Source of the DNA: Saksenaea vasiformis B4078
Lineage: Eukaryota; Mucoromycota; Mucoromycetes; Mucorales; Saksenaeaceae
Direction of reading: 5' to 3'
DNA length: 64,000 nt
Assembly (NCBI GenBank): GCA_000697055.1
Contig: JNDT01001474.1
Location: 1 to 64,000 of the forward strand
Of this stretch, positions 1 to 10,649 are shown one piece after another. How positions within the stretch are numbered: the stretch's first letter is position 1; each line of letters begins with the position of its first letter. The notes below the pieces were generated by a model that was not told where the DNA came from, ran no database searches, and saw only the letters and a program-made list of their open reading frames with translations. Made by a program: the position numbers and the translations under genes.

Positions 1-217
1 ATATATCTTAAAATAATTTTGTAAAATTATTATAAAATTAATATAGTTATATTTTTTTATATATTATAATAATATTAAGTTATATAAATAATATTATAAG
101 TAAAAAATTAATATCAAATATAACAACTACTTTTTTTTATTATTACTCCTTTATTGCTAGTTATTACAAAGCGAATGTTTTCTTTGAAAGGTTTTTGTCG
201 TTTCCGATTTCAGCCAA

Positions 218-291
218 GCTCGCTTAGCTCAGTTGGTTAGAGCGTGGTGCTAATAACGCCAAGGTCACAGGTTCGACCCCTGTAGTGAGCA
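218..291 (+). tRNA. tRNA-Ile (anticodon AAT)
   Basis: A complete cloverleaf can be folded by eye. The acceptor stem GCTCGCT (218-224) pairs with AGTGAGC (284-290) with one G-U pair, and the discriminator A is at 291. The D arm is GCTC..GAGC, and the anticodon stem TGGTG/CGCCA closes a loop CTAATAA with anticodon AAT at 252-254. The T arm is ACAGG-TTCGACC-CCTGT. There is no intron and CCA is not encoded, as expected for a nuclear tRNA. AAT (read as inosine-AU) decodes Ile codons ATT/ATC/ATA. The surroundings are AT-rich and gene-free. Confidence 0.95.
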
Positions 292-487
292 TTTTTGCTC
301 GCGGTCGAATTGTCTGTGAAACGTTGGCCTGCTCCAATCATATCGTCGTATTTAAGATTGTTCCTAGGCTCGTATCCAGATCACTTATAAACGAAATCGA
401 TCGATTGGCCCACAAAGTTAGACGGTAATATAAATCTTTGTTCTTTATTTTGTTGTAAATTATGTGCTTGTATAAGTTTTCTCCCTG

Positions 488-752
488 GGAGGATGGTCGT
501 GTCTCATCGGAACGTCCGAAAGTTTAGTAAATGCTGCGTATTCGCACATCACATGTCATTTCTTTCAAACGACCCCTTCTAAATAAAATGAGTGCATCCT
601 CTTTAGAAGCGTTTATGCTATCGTGCAGCGGCGATCATTTCAATCGATCATATTTCTTAGAACATCGGCGGCCACTCAAACGTTGCATATTTATTCGTCA
701 TCTTTTGATTCGGAAAACGATCTCATATCTACAAACCTTCAGGACATCCGCC
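488..752 (+). repeat. Left arm of a 265-bp long inverted repeat
   Basis: This stretch recurs almost exactly, in reverse complement, at 8579-8843. By eye there are only about half a dozen substitutions and no gaps across 265 bp, and similarity stops abruptly at both edges. The arm starts GGAGGATG and its reverse complement starts GGCGGATG, so each arm may also carry short imperfect terminal repeats of its own, like a MITE. No target-site duplication is evident around either arm. A short ORF runs through the arm, but nothing shows it is translated. Confidence 0.93.
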
Positions 753-1130
753 AAAAAGATAACCTGGAGAAGTTAGTAGTTTGGAAAGCTGCAATTCTGA
801 ATGGACATCAGGATGCTCAATCTTTCGACGTCTTTGTCATTTTTCCCGAGGATATAACCAAATAGTTCTACCTAGAGAAAAACATCGAAAATGCAGTTGA
901 ATCACGATCTTTTATATATAGGCTTTCATTATGTATGTTGTAAAGGATACTGAATTTCGATCTTTTTCTTTTTTTCCAAACTTATTGTAGATGAAGGTTT
1001 GACTTTGTCACAAGCCCGTGAGAGCGTTGCTTTTATATCTATCGGCTCTGTAGTATTTGGGATAAACAGGATAGATCGAGAAAAACAAAGATATACGTTG
1101 AGACTCCTGTTTATTCAGAAAAGAAGATAA
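623..1130 (+). pseudogene. Exon-like remnants, unrecognised gene
   Basis: Two stretches look like former coding exons. At about 640-867 a frame crosses the inner edge of the left repeat arm and ends with a hydrophilic segment (..DNLEKLVVWKAAILNGH..) before a TAG at 865-867. At 991-1130, right after a pyrimidine-rich tract ending TTGTAG (a plausible 3' splice site), a 46-codon frame begins EGLTLSQARESVAF and ends at TAA. I could not join them through a convincing intron and do not recognise the product. They may be the eroded end of a gene carried by, or interrupted by, the inverted-repeat structure. Confidence 0.3.
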
Positions 1131-1502
1131 AAAAAAGGATGCAGAACTGATCTTCTGTTACTGCGCTAGATAAAATAAAAATTCTTCTTAAACGGAGCTT
1201 ATGTCTCTGAAACAACTCCAATCAAGAGGTACACACTTATAGTTACTGTGTCCTCTTACTATGGTAAAATACCACAGGCTCTAACTAGTGCTAACACAGG
1301 AGAAAAGTATTTATATGTGCAGTATTTAATTTGTATGTGACAATACCTTTGTGTGTTCTTTTATCTTGCTTCATACATATTATGCTTTTCTACCGTTCGA
1401 TTCTTACTATTCCTTCTACTAAATGGAAGACTAAAAACTAAAGCAAAAGTAGAAAAAATAAAACCAAAATAAACGTTTACACTGGTGGTTTTGAGAAAAA
1501 AA

Positions 1503-1810
1503 ATGGCAGGTAAGGTTGCGTTAGGATGGATGTACAAGTTCGGGATGATTTTAGGTATATTGCTGTTTGTATAATATATCTACAATTATGGTGCTTTGAA
1601 AGGCCAGCGCATTCTAGCTAGGAAAAAAGATGCAAGATGAGAGTTCGAGATCAGGACACCATCAATATCTTAGGAGGTCAGTCGACCTTCAATAGCGATT
1701 ACTTGTTGCATAGACAAAAGCCTTTAAAAACTGACAGCCAGCCAACAGGAAACACAACATCTCAATTGTCGATTGATGAGCATGAGGATGTGGATGACTT
1801 CCTAGAGTGA
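1503..1810 (+). CDS. Small spliced ORF, hypothetical 84-aa protein
   Basis: ATG at 1503 opens 22 codons (to 1568). These are followed by a GT..AG intron (1569-1621, 53 nt) and a second exon of 63 codons ending TGA at 1808-1810; the phase is preserved. Residues 5-22 are hydrophobic and could be a signal anchor or signal peptide. The remainder is hydrophilic and ends in an acidic tail (..DEHEDVDDFLE). The product matches no family I know. The gene lies between the left 265-bp repeat and the CACTA element, so it could be a host micro-gene, cargo of a larger element, or a chance ORF. The preserved frame across the intron and the biased acidic C-terminus are the only support. Confidence 0.35.
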
Positions 1811-2245
1811 GAACAGCATCGACAACCTATCTTCTAGATGGTTCAGCTCAGTTCATTTGGTATAGAAAAATGAAAGAGAATCATATAAGATAGACAGCTA
1901 ACAATGTAGAAATAAACATCTGCACAGAATAAATAGCAAGAAACATCGACCTTCCATTTTATTCTTGCCTATCGTTCCTTGCTGATCTTGTTTCGTTCCT
2001 GGTCTCGGAACTCAACTCAGACGAATACGGATTGCAAAGAAAATTCCAGAAACAAGATCGAAGAAAAGCAAACAAAACATCGTTGATGAAAATCGTTCTA
2101 GAGAGTTCTCCTATATTTTTATTATAGGATGTTTCGCATGACTTTGCATCTATTTGAAGATATTCCACGTTACTTCCAGATAAACTCTGTGCTTTGAAGT
2201 AGGTATCTTTTACGTTCATCCGATGCCATGGTTTGCGTGTCATAT

Positions 2246-2268
2246 CACTACAGAAAAAAACTCTTCTC
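2246..2268 (+). repeat. CACTA element left terminal inverted repeat
   Basis: It begins CACTACAGAAAAAAACTC and is the partner of 7283-7305. CACTA is followed by an A-rich block, and the flank at 2242-2245 is ATAT. Confidence 0.88.
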
Positions 2269-2382
2269 ATATCGGCGTTATCCGACAAGTTCTGTTGCAT
2301 TTTACCGTCACAAAATCGCCCGATATGTCGGATGGCAACGGTTTGCAACGATGTAATGTGACGAAAGATGTCGATTTTTGAT

Positions 2383-2600
2383 GTATAATGACAGAATACA
2401 GCGAGAAACTGTAACGAATTGTAACAGATTGAAACGTAGCGTGTCAATTTCCAACGTATAATGACAGAATGCAGCGAGAAACTGTAACGAAGTGTAACAG
2501 ATTGAAACATAACATGTCGATTTCCAACGTATAATGACAGAATACAGGAAGAACCTGTAACAAAATTTAACAGATTGCAACGAAATATTCCATAATGCAA
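2383..2600 (+). repeat. Three tandem 73-bp subterminal repeats of the CACTA element
   Basis: The landmark GTATAATGACAGAAT recurs at 2383, 2456 and 2529, giving a regular 73-bp unit in three copies; the third is the most diverged. Each unit contains TGTAACGAA- and TGTAACAGATTG-like motifs. Related motifs continue at about 2340 and 2608 and reappear near the other end (7080-7275). By analogy with En/Spm, such arrays are probably transposase or accessory-protein binding sites. ORFs on the minus strand through this array follow from its periodicity and are not genes. Confidence 0.85.
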
Positions 2601-2777
2601 TAAGAAAGTAACGAAATAGGTTGCTAAATGCAGTCTACACGTGATCAACATGCCGTCTACAGCAGACAGCAATAAAGCTTTATTTGCACATCATTAACAT
2701 CAAACTATTTTGCCATATCAAGCGGCGTTACATTCTGGTTACCGTCACACGAAGTTAGCTCCTTGTTGGTGGTACTG

Positions 2778-3554
2778 TCAGTCTCGCCTTTGAGTATTGT
2801 TGTATCGTAGCTTGCGTTTCTTGTTGGGAACTGACGTCTCAACTGGCAAAGTCGGTAGGTTTTCTTGGTCTCTTTGTCTTCTGCAGAGATTAAGACGATA
2901 TTTTGAATTACCCTCTCGCATGAGAATCATCCGCAGGACTGATAGTGTGACTATGTTATTAAACATGTCAATTTACCTTGGACCGTCGTTTACATGTCGC
3001 ACCCTTTGCGATTGGAGGGCACTCCACTTCTTGCGAAGCAAAAAATCAGCTGCCCAATGTCCACTGCATTGTCTTAGCATTACGCCGTATTCATCAGAAG
3101 CCTTCTCCAATAATTCTATTGCTTTTTCCTTTTCTCGTATAGGAACATCGGCTGACCAGCGTAACTTTGGGACTTTGCCCTCATCATTCTTCGGTCGCTC
3201 TTTTAGTTTACGGACGGTTTGGAGAGCTAAATGATCAACGGCGCTCTCCAATGCCTCAAGGTTTAGGGAACCGGCTTCATTAGGGGTCGTTTTCGTCAAA
3301 ACAAGATCGACGACATGTTTCTTTACGATATCCACCTTGACGCGTTTCCCAGTACGCGAAACCTCGGTTAGACGAGGAATCAATAAACCAGCAGAGACAC
3401 GCGGTACTTCAGTAGTAACTGGCACCTCGGTCGTTTTGGGATTCTCTGCAGAGCAGAGACTGGATTCGATGGTTTGGAGGCGGCGGATTATTTCAGCATG
3501 CTGCTCTTCCAGCTTCTTCAAGATGAGATCGTAAGAGTTGGTAGTGTTTGACAT
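2778..3554 (-). CDS. CACTA accessory protein (second element gene), hypothetical
   Basis: Spliced minus-strand gene. ATG at 3554 is chosen because the upstream in-frame codons lack an ATG. The first exon encodes about 190 aa. Residues about 9-30 form a heptad-like coiled coil (LILKKLEEQHAEIIRRLQTI), followed by a Thr/Val/Pro-rich linker and a basic, helical C-terminal half. A GT donor near 2966 leads, through an intron of about 40-65 nt whose acceptor I cannot fix, to a short last exon containing the nuclear-localisation-like stretch PNKKRKLR and stopping at 2778. It is divergent from the transposase with about 220 bp between start codons, implying a shared promoter. Position and composition suggest an analogue of plant TnpA (binding to subterminal repeats), but I see no recognisable domain. 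Confidence 0.6.
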
Positions 3555-3777
3555 GTTTGTATTTGCAAACCTCAAGTTATTAAAAAATCAGAGATTATAT
3601 ATTTTCATATATTTTCATGCAAAGGAGAAATAGTATGCACGTCATGCGGTCTGAATTACTACACCTATTTATAGTAGTTGGGTATACCTCAAAAGCCGCC
3701 TTATCATTAATAAAGGGGCTACTCCCTGTGACATAAAAGGATACATAACTGCTGGCAACTATCCTATAACTTACATT

Positions 3778-6775
3778 ATGCGAACTTGCATCTATTGTCA
3801 ACCTCATCATGACATCTCTGAAAAGAAGTACCGGACGCATGTACAAAAAGTATTGAAGGAAAAGCTAAGCGAGATAGACGGGATGATTGGCAATGCAGAC
3901 AATGAAGCGGAAGACATGGACTATTCTCATATCGCGTTCGAGGACGGGTACGAACGTGAGGTTAACGAAGCGATGGAAGTGGATGACAACCATGACACGA
4001 ATATGAACATAAATATGAGCATGAATTCGAACAATGATTACTATGACTTTTTTGATAACTTCGCTGGCGACTTCGTTGACAACTATCAGTATTTCGGTAA
4101 CGATCAGGAAACGTTTCCTGATCTTGCATGGAACGAAGAAATATCAACTAATGATGAGAACCAAACGATATTTACTGTGCCTCCCAAAGAAGAACTCAAT
4201 CTGAGTGAGAAAGTTAGTCTCGATCTTTGGTGTCTTGTACAGGAACACCATATATCACGAGAGTGCTACGATAAGATTGTCAAACTCTTCAATAACTGGA
4301 TCAATAATGATAAATTCAGTAAGAGAGAATACGAAAAGCTTCATATCCCAGTTCATCTCATTTTCCACCAGAGAGATCACGAGTGCTCTCACCGTATGAA
4401 GCCCAAGCCAAAATGAGTCGGCTGTTTCCAGGAAAAACCAAGCGTTTTGATATATGCAGACGTGGGTGCCAGTTATTTACTGATGGCAGCGAAAACTGCA
4501 ATAATGGTGATTGCCAGCTACCACGGTGTATAAGGATGCGGAGTATAGAGTACCAGCAGCATCCATGCAGTACTTGCCACTTATAGACCAGCTTGCTACG
4601 TTGGTGGGGCATAAGGAAACAAGGGCGCAACTGCTGTCTCAGGCTGATCAAGGAGAGGCACGGTCGGACGGCGTCATGAGAGATATTGTGGATGGAAGTG
4701 CATACCATTCCATCAAACATCTATTTTCGAATCCGTTGGATATCTCGCTATCGCTTTTCGTAGACGAATTTTCTCCATTCAAGAAAAGCAAAGAATCTAT
4801 GACAGCTGTTCATGTCATAGTTGTGAAAATGCCGTCAAAGGACAGGTATTAGCTGTGAAACGATAGATGAATGTTAATTTATTCGTTGTACAGATATAAA
4901 TTGAAGAACATGTTGCAAGTTGCTTTGGTTCTCACTTCTTCCAAAGGCGGGAATCTACACAGCTTCCTGGCTCCTCTAATCGAGGAACTGAGGATACTAG
5001 AGTCTGAAGGAATCACAGTTGCCGCGGACGATGGGCAGGTGTTTAAGTTCCGTGCACATCTGGTATTGACACCAGGAGATCTATCAGGCGTTGCGTCCTT
5101 GATCCACCACACAGGCCATCAGTCTAGGTATGGATGCCGTTGGTGTCTGATCGAAGCTGTTCGTTTAAGGAGTCCATCAAACGCAGGACATGCTTCATAT
5201 TTTCCTGGATCAATACAGCCAGATAGAGAGCGCTCGCCTCTTGCCTTCGTTCATGGCGACATCGTATGTTTGGATATTTGCCAATTTTCGCTGCCACCAA
5301 CTTATCTTCAACAAGATCATGGAATCAAAGGACCTACGCCTTTTGCTACGTTAAAGTCCTTCCATGGAGTATCGTTTTTTGGATTGGATGAGATGCATCT
5401 GATTGGCCATAACTGTGGGCGTCAGATACATAAGATGGTCACATCAGCATATCCAAACATTAATACTCCCTTCGGTCTGTCGAAAGGCCAGATACAATCA
5501 ATTGTCGTGGCCCTTAATTCCTCACGCGAGACTGTCCCACCTTGCTTTGACGGGAACTTTACAGGTACCCTAGACTAAACCCGTTTATATTTACATGTAA
5601 AAATTAGACGTCTTCACTCGTCCAGGTGCCGCACGAGCCGTTGACTGGATAGAGTTTCTGCTGTACACTCTGCCAACCCTAGTGTGTGAGAACTTAGAGA
5701 ATAACAATACCGAAGAGAGAGCTCTCCGAGCACTTCACCATGTTGTTGTCGCATGCAGTATCGCTTTGTCTTGGGAAATTGATGCTGATGATATAGAGAA
5801 TGTAGCGCAGTAAGTCAAATTAGGAGATTAACGATATCGCTTATTGGACGTGTGATTCATTTGGGCTTTGCGTTGCGCAGACGATTTCAGAGATGGCACA
5901 ACTATTTCCGCGATTTTCTCCCAAACAACCTGTATACTATTAACCAGCACTATCTACGACATGTAGCAGATGTAATGAAAAGACTGGGGCCTACATGTGC
6001 ATATAGTGCACGGCCACTTGAAAGAGCCATTGGTATGTTTATCTCTTGGGATGAGTACATTACTAATTATTGTATTGAAAACAGGGGAGCTCAAACGGCG
6101 CATCAAGTCTAGATCGGCACCAGGCGAGAACGCAGGAAATATAATGACGAATCTGGCCATGAGTCGCTATTATCGGCGCACCTATGGATCAGAGAGCCAG
6201 CCAATCTCCAAGCCTACCTATCCGCCAGATGTTGACGATAGCTGCAACGCTTATCTCATTGGTACCGAAATTTATCATACCAACATTGAAGAGTATGAAT
6301 ATCAAGATTTGGAATCTTGCCTGAAGGATTACTGGCGACATCAGCTTGGAAGAAGAAATGTGACATTGATGAATCACACAATCGTAGTTGGTGCCAGCGC
6401 CAGCTGCAATGGCACTGTCTATGATTACCAGCTACTCAACCGCAGACAAAGAGTTGAACCAACTACGTTCGCAATGGCCGAAATACTAGTTGATCGTCGA
6501 GCCCGAGCAAGCTGGATGGAAACCAGAAACGAATGGAAAATGGTGTTTGGAGATATCCTTCTATTTTTTGCTCATGAATTTGAAGGTAACAATTTTTTTT
6601 TTGAGATAAGTGGCATCTTTAATTCTTGTTAAATACTGTAGAAGATGAAAATAAGGAGGAAAGAATACTTTGTCTTCTCAGTCTGGTTAGTGGCTGCCAA
6701 ACAAGCAAGTTCAACGTACCTTACGCCAATTCTTCTGGTGACAAGCGTCTGTACGTTACAGATGCCAACACTTGA
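3778..6775 (+). CDS. CACTA transposase (Tnp2/Transposase_21-like), spliced
   Basis: The multi-exon gene starts at ATG 3778. The first exon encodes an N-terminal CxxC..H segment (CIYCQPHH) and a long Asp/Asn-rich acidic linker. Later exons carry the family landmarks, in order: HHTGHQSRYGCRWC (zinc-binding block, about 5106-5150), DEMHLIGHNCGRQIH (about 5387-5431), and a DUF4218-like tail with AVDWIEFLLY and HYLRHVADVMKRLGP followed by YSARPLERAIG. Introns with GT..AG ends and preserved frame are visible at about 4845-4892, 5565-5625, 5811-5879, 6033-6085 and 6586-6642; the split near 4410-4550 and the last exon are less certain. The protein would cut and join the element ends in the nucleus. 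I see no disabling stop. The end is placed at the first stop after the last good exon. Confidence 0.75.
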
Positions 6776-7079
6776 GAGCTTTCGCAGGAAGATTTCAATC
6801 TTCCATACGCGACAATAGAGTATATTTTATTTATCCAGGAATGGTACTAGATGAAGTTGACCTGGCTGATTTTAGTAGATTCTAAATCGAAGATGTCAGC
6901 AATAAAAAAAGCTGTTAAGTACAGTAAAAGACCAGAACATAATGCTGTTAGACGGAGACATATACAGTAGATGTTACAACATTTTGGTACATAGACAATG
7001 AAATTTTCCTCTGAAAAGAATTGCTTATGTTCTGGAGACGCGTATTCTGTGCACAATGTAATGAGACACTAATTAGGTC

Positions 7080-7275
7080 GGTAACGAAGTGTGGCGACAT
7101 GTAACGAAATGGAACGGAATAGTATTACGTGCCAAAACGCAATGAATTGTAACGGAAGGCAACACAGTTTTGCAACGATTGTGCCGTTTTTGTCATTACA
7201 ATCCGGCATAATGGACGACTTTGCGACGAACCACAACGCGATGCAACTGAACGCAACTGAACGCAACAAGACGTG
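7080..7275 (+). repeat. Right subterminal repeats of the CACTA element
   Basis: Degenerate repeats of TGTAACGAA, TGTAACGGAA, TGCAACGA and TGCAACTGAACGCAAC occur between 7080 and 7275, on the same strand as the left array. They are not a clean tandem array like the left 73-bp units. Short ORFs on both strands here are repeat artefacts. Confidence 0.7.
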
Positions 7276-7282
7276 AGTGAAC

Positions 7283-7305
7283 GTGAAGGACTTTTTTCTA
7301 TAGTG
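7283..7305 (-). repeat. CACTA element right terminal inverted repeat
   Basis: In reverse complement it begins CACTATAGAAAAAAGTCC and pairs with 2246-2268. It is followed by ATAT at 7306-7309. Confidence 0.88.
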
Positions 7306-7329
7306 ATATACTCTTCCATGTTACGTTTG

Positions 7330-7660
7330 TGTCAAAGGACGTTTTAGAGATAGGGCGGGATTATCCCGTGATAAAGATGGGTTCTTTGTCTCATGCAAAC
7401 GACGTATCAGTGATCGGATTTTTTTTTTTACATCATGCCAAAAGGCGCGTGAAAGGTACGGTGCTTTTTATTTCAGGCAGGAGGCGTGGTCGGTGGTAGG
7501 GTACCATCGTTTCATGCAAAGCGTGAACCAGTGATTGGGTTCTTTTGACTCATAAAAACGGTGTCTCATAAACAGGGTTCTGTCATCTCATGCAAAAGTG
7601 TGTTGAAGGTAGGTTCCTTTGTTCTCACACAAAAAGGATGTCTCAGATAACGGGAAGTGA
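7330..7660 (+). repeat. Degenerate direct repeats (TCTCATGCAAA / CAGTGATYGG motifs)
   Basis: Immediately outside the CACTA element, short motifs recur irregularly. TCTCATGCAAA or close variants occur near 7370, 7510 and 7585, with a weaker copy near 7617. CAGTGATCGG/CAGTGATTGG occur near 7388 and 7522. GTGTCTCATAA-like pieces fill between. The spacing (roughly 70-140 bp) is too uneven to call a unit. This may be an old subterminal array of another DNA element. Confidence 0.5.
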
Positions 7661-8578
7661 TGCATGTTTAAGTGGGAAACGCGACTTTTGTTTTTCCTCT
7701 TCTTTTCTTTTACTAAATTTATTTCGTCTTACTTTATCAATCCAACGTATGGGAAACTATCTGAGAAAACGAGAACACGCAACCTTGAAAACGATACCAA
7801 GGTCATGTAACTCTACGAGTCCAGTGAATCTGAGCTTGAATTCAGAGGATGGTCTTTACGACAACAAGTATCACGTCTTGGTGGAATACGGAAACGATCT
7901 ATCCAGGCATCTCCCAAGGGAAGCATCGGGAAAAAGCAATACGGAAACGCTTTAACGTTACGCTTCTCATGGCAGCATCTAACATTAAGATACGACAGAT
8001 CTTGACCTATGCTGGAGATGTCCCAAACTGAACGCATGGTGGTACCAATCGGCATCAGTATCGACAACCACAGCGAGTATCCGTGATCGGAAGCCTGAAA
8101 TCTTCGGGTGACATTGGACATGAATCAAAATACAGCAAAGCGGTAAGAAATCAAGCAGCCAGTATATCTGGGTCCAAACATTTTACAGTTCATAGACGCA
8201 AACAAGCAAAATGACTTTCATACGGCAGCGGGTGGGGTGGACGTTTTACGTCCGTTTTCTCCTCGGTTGTGTCCACCACGAACCTGGTGCGATGCGGCCG
8301 CCCGTACGAGCAACGGGATACCGTCGGAGTAAGTAAAAGATATCAATATATCCTTCCATTGACTAACCATGAAATATGTTACACGCCGCTCCAATAAATT
8401 TTGCGTCCATGGGAGAAACCAACTTCATGTAAGTAATATATGGTCTTATTGTCATGCCTGGGATATTAACTGCGTATTTTCGTTTCCTTTTCAGTGCAAG
8501 ATTGGTTCTTTCTGGGCGCAAAGTTTATTTAGCATAGCGTAGAATGCATTTCAATAAACAGTATAGTCCGATTGCCAG
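7661..8578. other. Gene-free stretch between CACTA element and right repeat arm
   Basis: The segment contains a 69-codon frame from ATG 7749 (begins MGNYLRKREHATLK) and overlapping frames on both strands around 7800-8340, none with convincing splice partners or a recognisable product. A short GC-richer piece (8215-8330) differs in composition from its neighbours. I see no RNA gene or clear repeat. Confidence 0.5.
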
Positions 8579-8843
8579 GGCGGATGTCCTGAAGGTTTGT
8601 AGATATGAGATCGTTTTCCGAATCAAAAGATGACGAATAAATATGCAACGTTTGAGCGGCCGCCGATGTTCTAAGAAATATGATTGATTGAAATGATCGC
8701 CGCTGTACGATAGCATAAACGCTTCTAAAGAGGATGCACTCATTTTATTTAGAAGGGGTCGTTTGAAAGAAATGACATGTGATGTGCGAACACGCAGCAT
8801 TTACTAAACTTTCGGACGTTCCGATGAGACACGACGATCCTCC
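8579..8843 (-). repeat. Right arm of the 265-bp long inverted repeat
   Basis: Reverse complement of 488-752 with a few substitutions. The distance between the outer ends of the two arms is 8.36 kb. The edges are sharp: the sequences beyond GGAGGA (outer) and beyond CATCCGCC (inner) are unrelated between the two copies. Confidence 0.93.
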
Positions 8844-10649
8844 TTTGTTCTTACAGCTTCACCTTTACATGTCACAAAGAAAAAATGACAGCTAATTCGA
8901 CCATGATATAAGAGTATGTAACCAAATGCTTGATTCCAAAAACGATGTCTTCCAATGAGGTAACTCCTCCTCTGGAATATTCAACACATTGCGCATACTC
9001 TTATTTTATCAAACATCCGATTAGCCCAGCCACTCAAAGCCATGCAAATAGATAACGAGTACAAGCAATTCAAAACTACAGCATCCTTTAGAAACCCGTA
9101 AATGCCTGTTGATATTATCCTTACTATTCTGGTACGGTTCGACATTTAACAGAAGAATCGATGTACTGTTATTTGTCGGTGCCCCATTAACGGAGACAGC
9201 CTACATCCACAGAAAATGCAACTCACAAGCAGCCTTTTCTGGTACAGAGCGCGAAGTATCGTTCGATAGTCCATCCAATTTTTCGGTCGGTCACATAGCT
9301 CGCTATCGCTTTTTCCTAAACGATAAACTGGGATCTACGTGACACCTATAATTAAATTCGAAGGTGATCGAATTAGCAATTAAGATTTTGGTCCTTTAAA
9401 GCTCATATGGGCATTGGTTACCTTCGTTTTTCTCACCAAGCTGTTTCCGCCATCGATTAAAGAATGTTTCGCCCGAGAAACTTTTGCACAATCGGAAGAC
9501 AAACATTTATTTGACCGATCACGTATCACAAAATGTCAAAAAACTGCGGACATTGTATGTCGTTTGTGCTCCAGACGATGCGTTCCCTTTATATTACTTT
9601 TATTCTTTTATTCTGCTTTGAAGACGGAAAAACGGATTGCATAGCGTATCGTGGTGATTTATTACAATACCTTGTCCGTTGTAAGCATTATAATAAGCAT
9701 CTCAATTGTAGAATCTACCAGAAATAAAAGCAATGGCCTACCGCTTCCGATCAATGAAAAATCAATGCTTTTTATGAGCCACCGCACGTTCGCAATGCTT
9801 CTTTCACATGATAGCGCCTGGCCTCAACTACACCATGCATAAACAAATGTATTGTATTTATTCAAGGGCGACTTCAAGTTCTGGCTGAAAAACAATGAAA
9901 ACCCAGTTGCTTAGTAATTCCAACGACTTTCAGAATTTATTTTTGCTCTCACTGAACCTAATAATATTACCCGACATGAAATATAACGTCTATAGATGGG
10001 ATATATAATCAGAAAGTCGTAGCGTTAAAGTTAAATGGTTTGCTAAGGAGTTCTTCTGTTCGAGGAGAGGACTTGGACAGTAGTTGCGGGTAAAAGCGGG
10101 TGAGAGGAGTTTGTCGGTGCCTTTTATTACTCTCCATTAGATCGGAATTCTCTAGTTTCTTGTGGATTCTCTATTATCTCCTTCTGTCAGGACTGCAGTG
10201 ATGTATCAGCACTATGCAGGTGTTTGTGGAATTACAACGTACTCACCATACTTACAGATAAAGTATTTCCTTATGAATAGGGAAATTGTTGCATCGCAAC
10301 GATCTTTATACATCGGATACGTCAGTATTTCACCAAATATAGAAGCTCTAATTGCTTTATAAGAGTGTTTGTCATGGAGAAATAATAGTGCTGTTTTATA
10401 ATCCTTTAGAGACCGGGGTTTTCCTGATGCACTGTTTAGCTAATTACAAAAAAAAAGGAAGATGAATGGAAACGTAAATTTAACCATAAAATAGATATGA
10501 CTGATCAGAGAGATCTATCTTTTGCGCAAACAGTGACACCTTACAAACAACGCTTGCTAAAGAAAAAAAAGCCATAAGAAGTATGAAAAGCACATCGACG
10601 AACTATTTCTATAGTATGTGATCTGTAATCTGTCGTGATGCCATGTTGT

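Larger units (their letters stand above)
2246..7305 (+). mobile_element. CACTA/EnSpm DNA transposon, 5.06 kb, apparently complete
   Basis: Both ends carry CACTA termini in inverted orientation. The left reads CACTACAGAAAAAAACTC from 2246. The right, in reverse complement, reads CACTATAGAAAAAAGTCC and ends at 7305. About 18 of the first 23 positions match. ATAT flanks both sides (2242-2245 and 7306-7309), consistent with a 2-bp AT or 4-bp ATAT target duplication; because ATAT is palindromic this is not independent of the inverted repeat. Subterminal arrays rich in TGTAACGAA lie inside both ends, as in plant En/Spm. The interior holds a Tnp2-like transposase gene (+) and a second gene (-), transcribed divergently from about 3555-3777. 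No frame-breaking lesion is obvious in the transposase, so the copy may be young. Confidence 0.9.

Noticed and set aside
1959..2672. 237-codon minus-strand ORF across the CACTA left end
   Set aside because: It spans the element terminus and the 73-bp array. The internal peptide repetition mirrors the DNA repeat and the frame has no homology-like motif.
4358..4720. 120-codon minus-strand ORF inside the transposase gene
   Set aside because: It overlaps a region where the plus-strand transposase frames continue; no motif.
488..8843. CRISPR array or phage-type island between the 265-bp repeats
   Set aside because: The repeats are two long inverted copies, not short direct repeats with spacers, and the genes are eukaryotic with introns.
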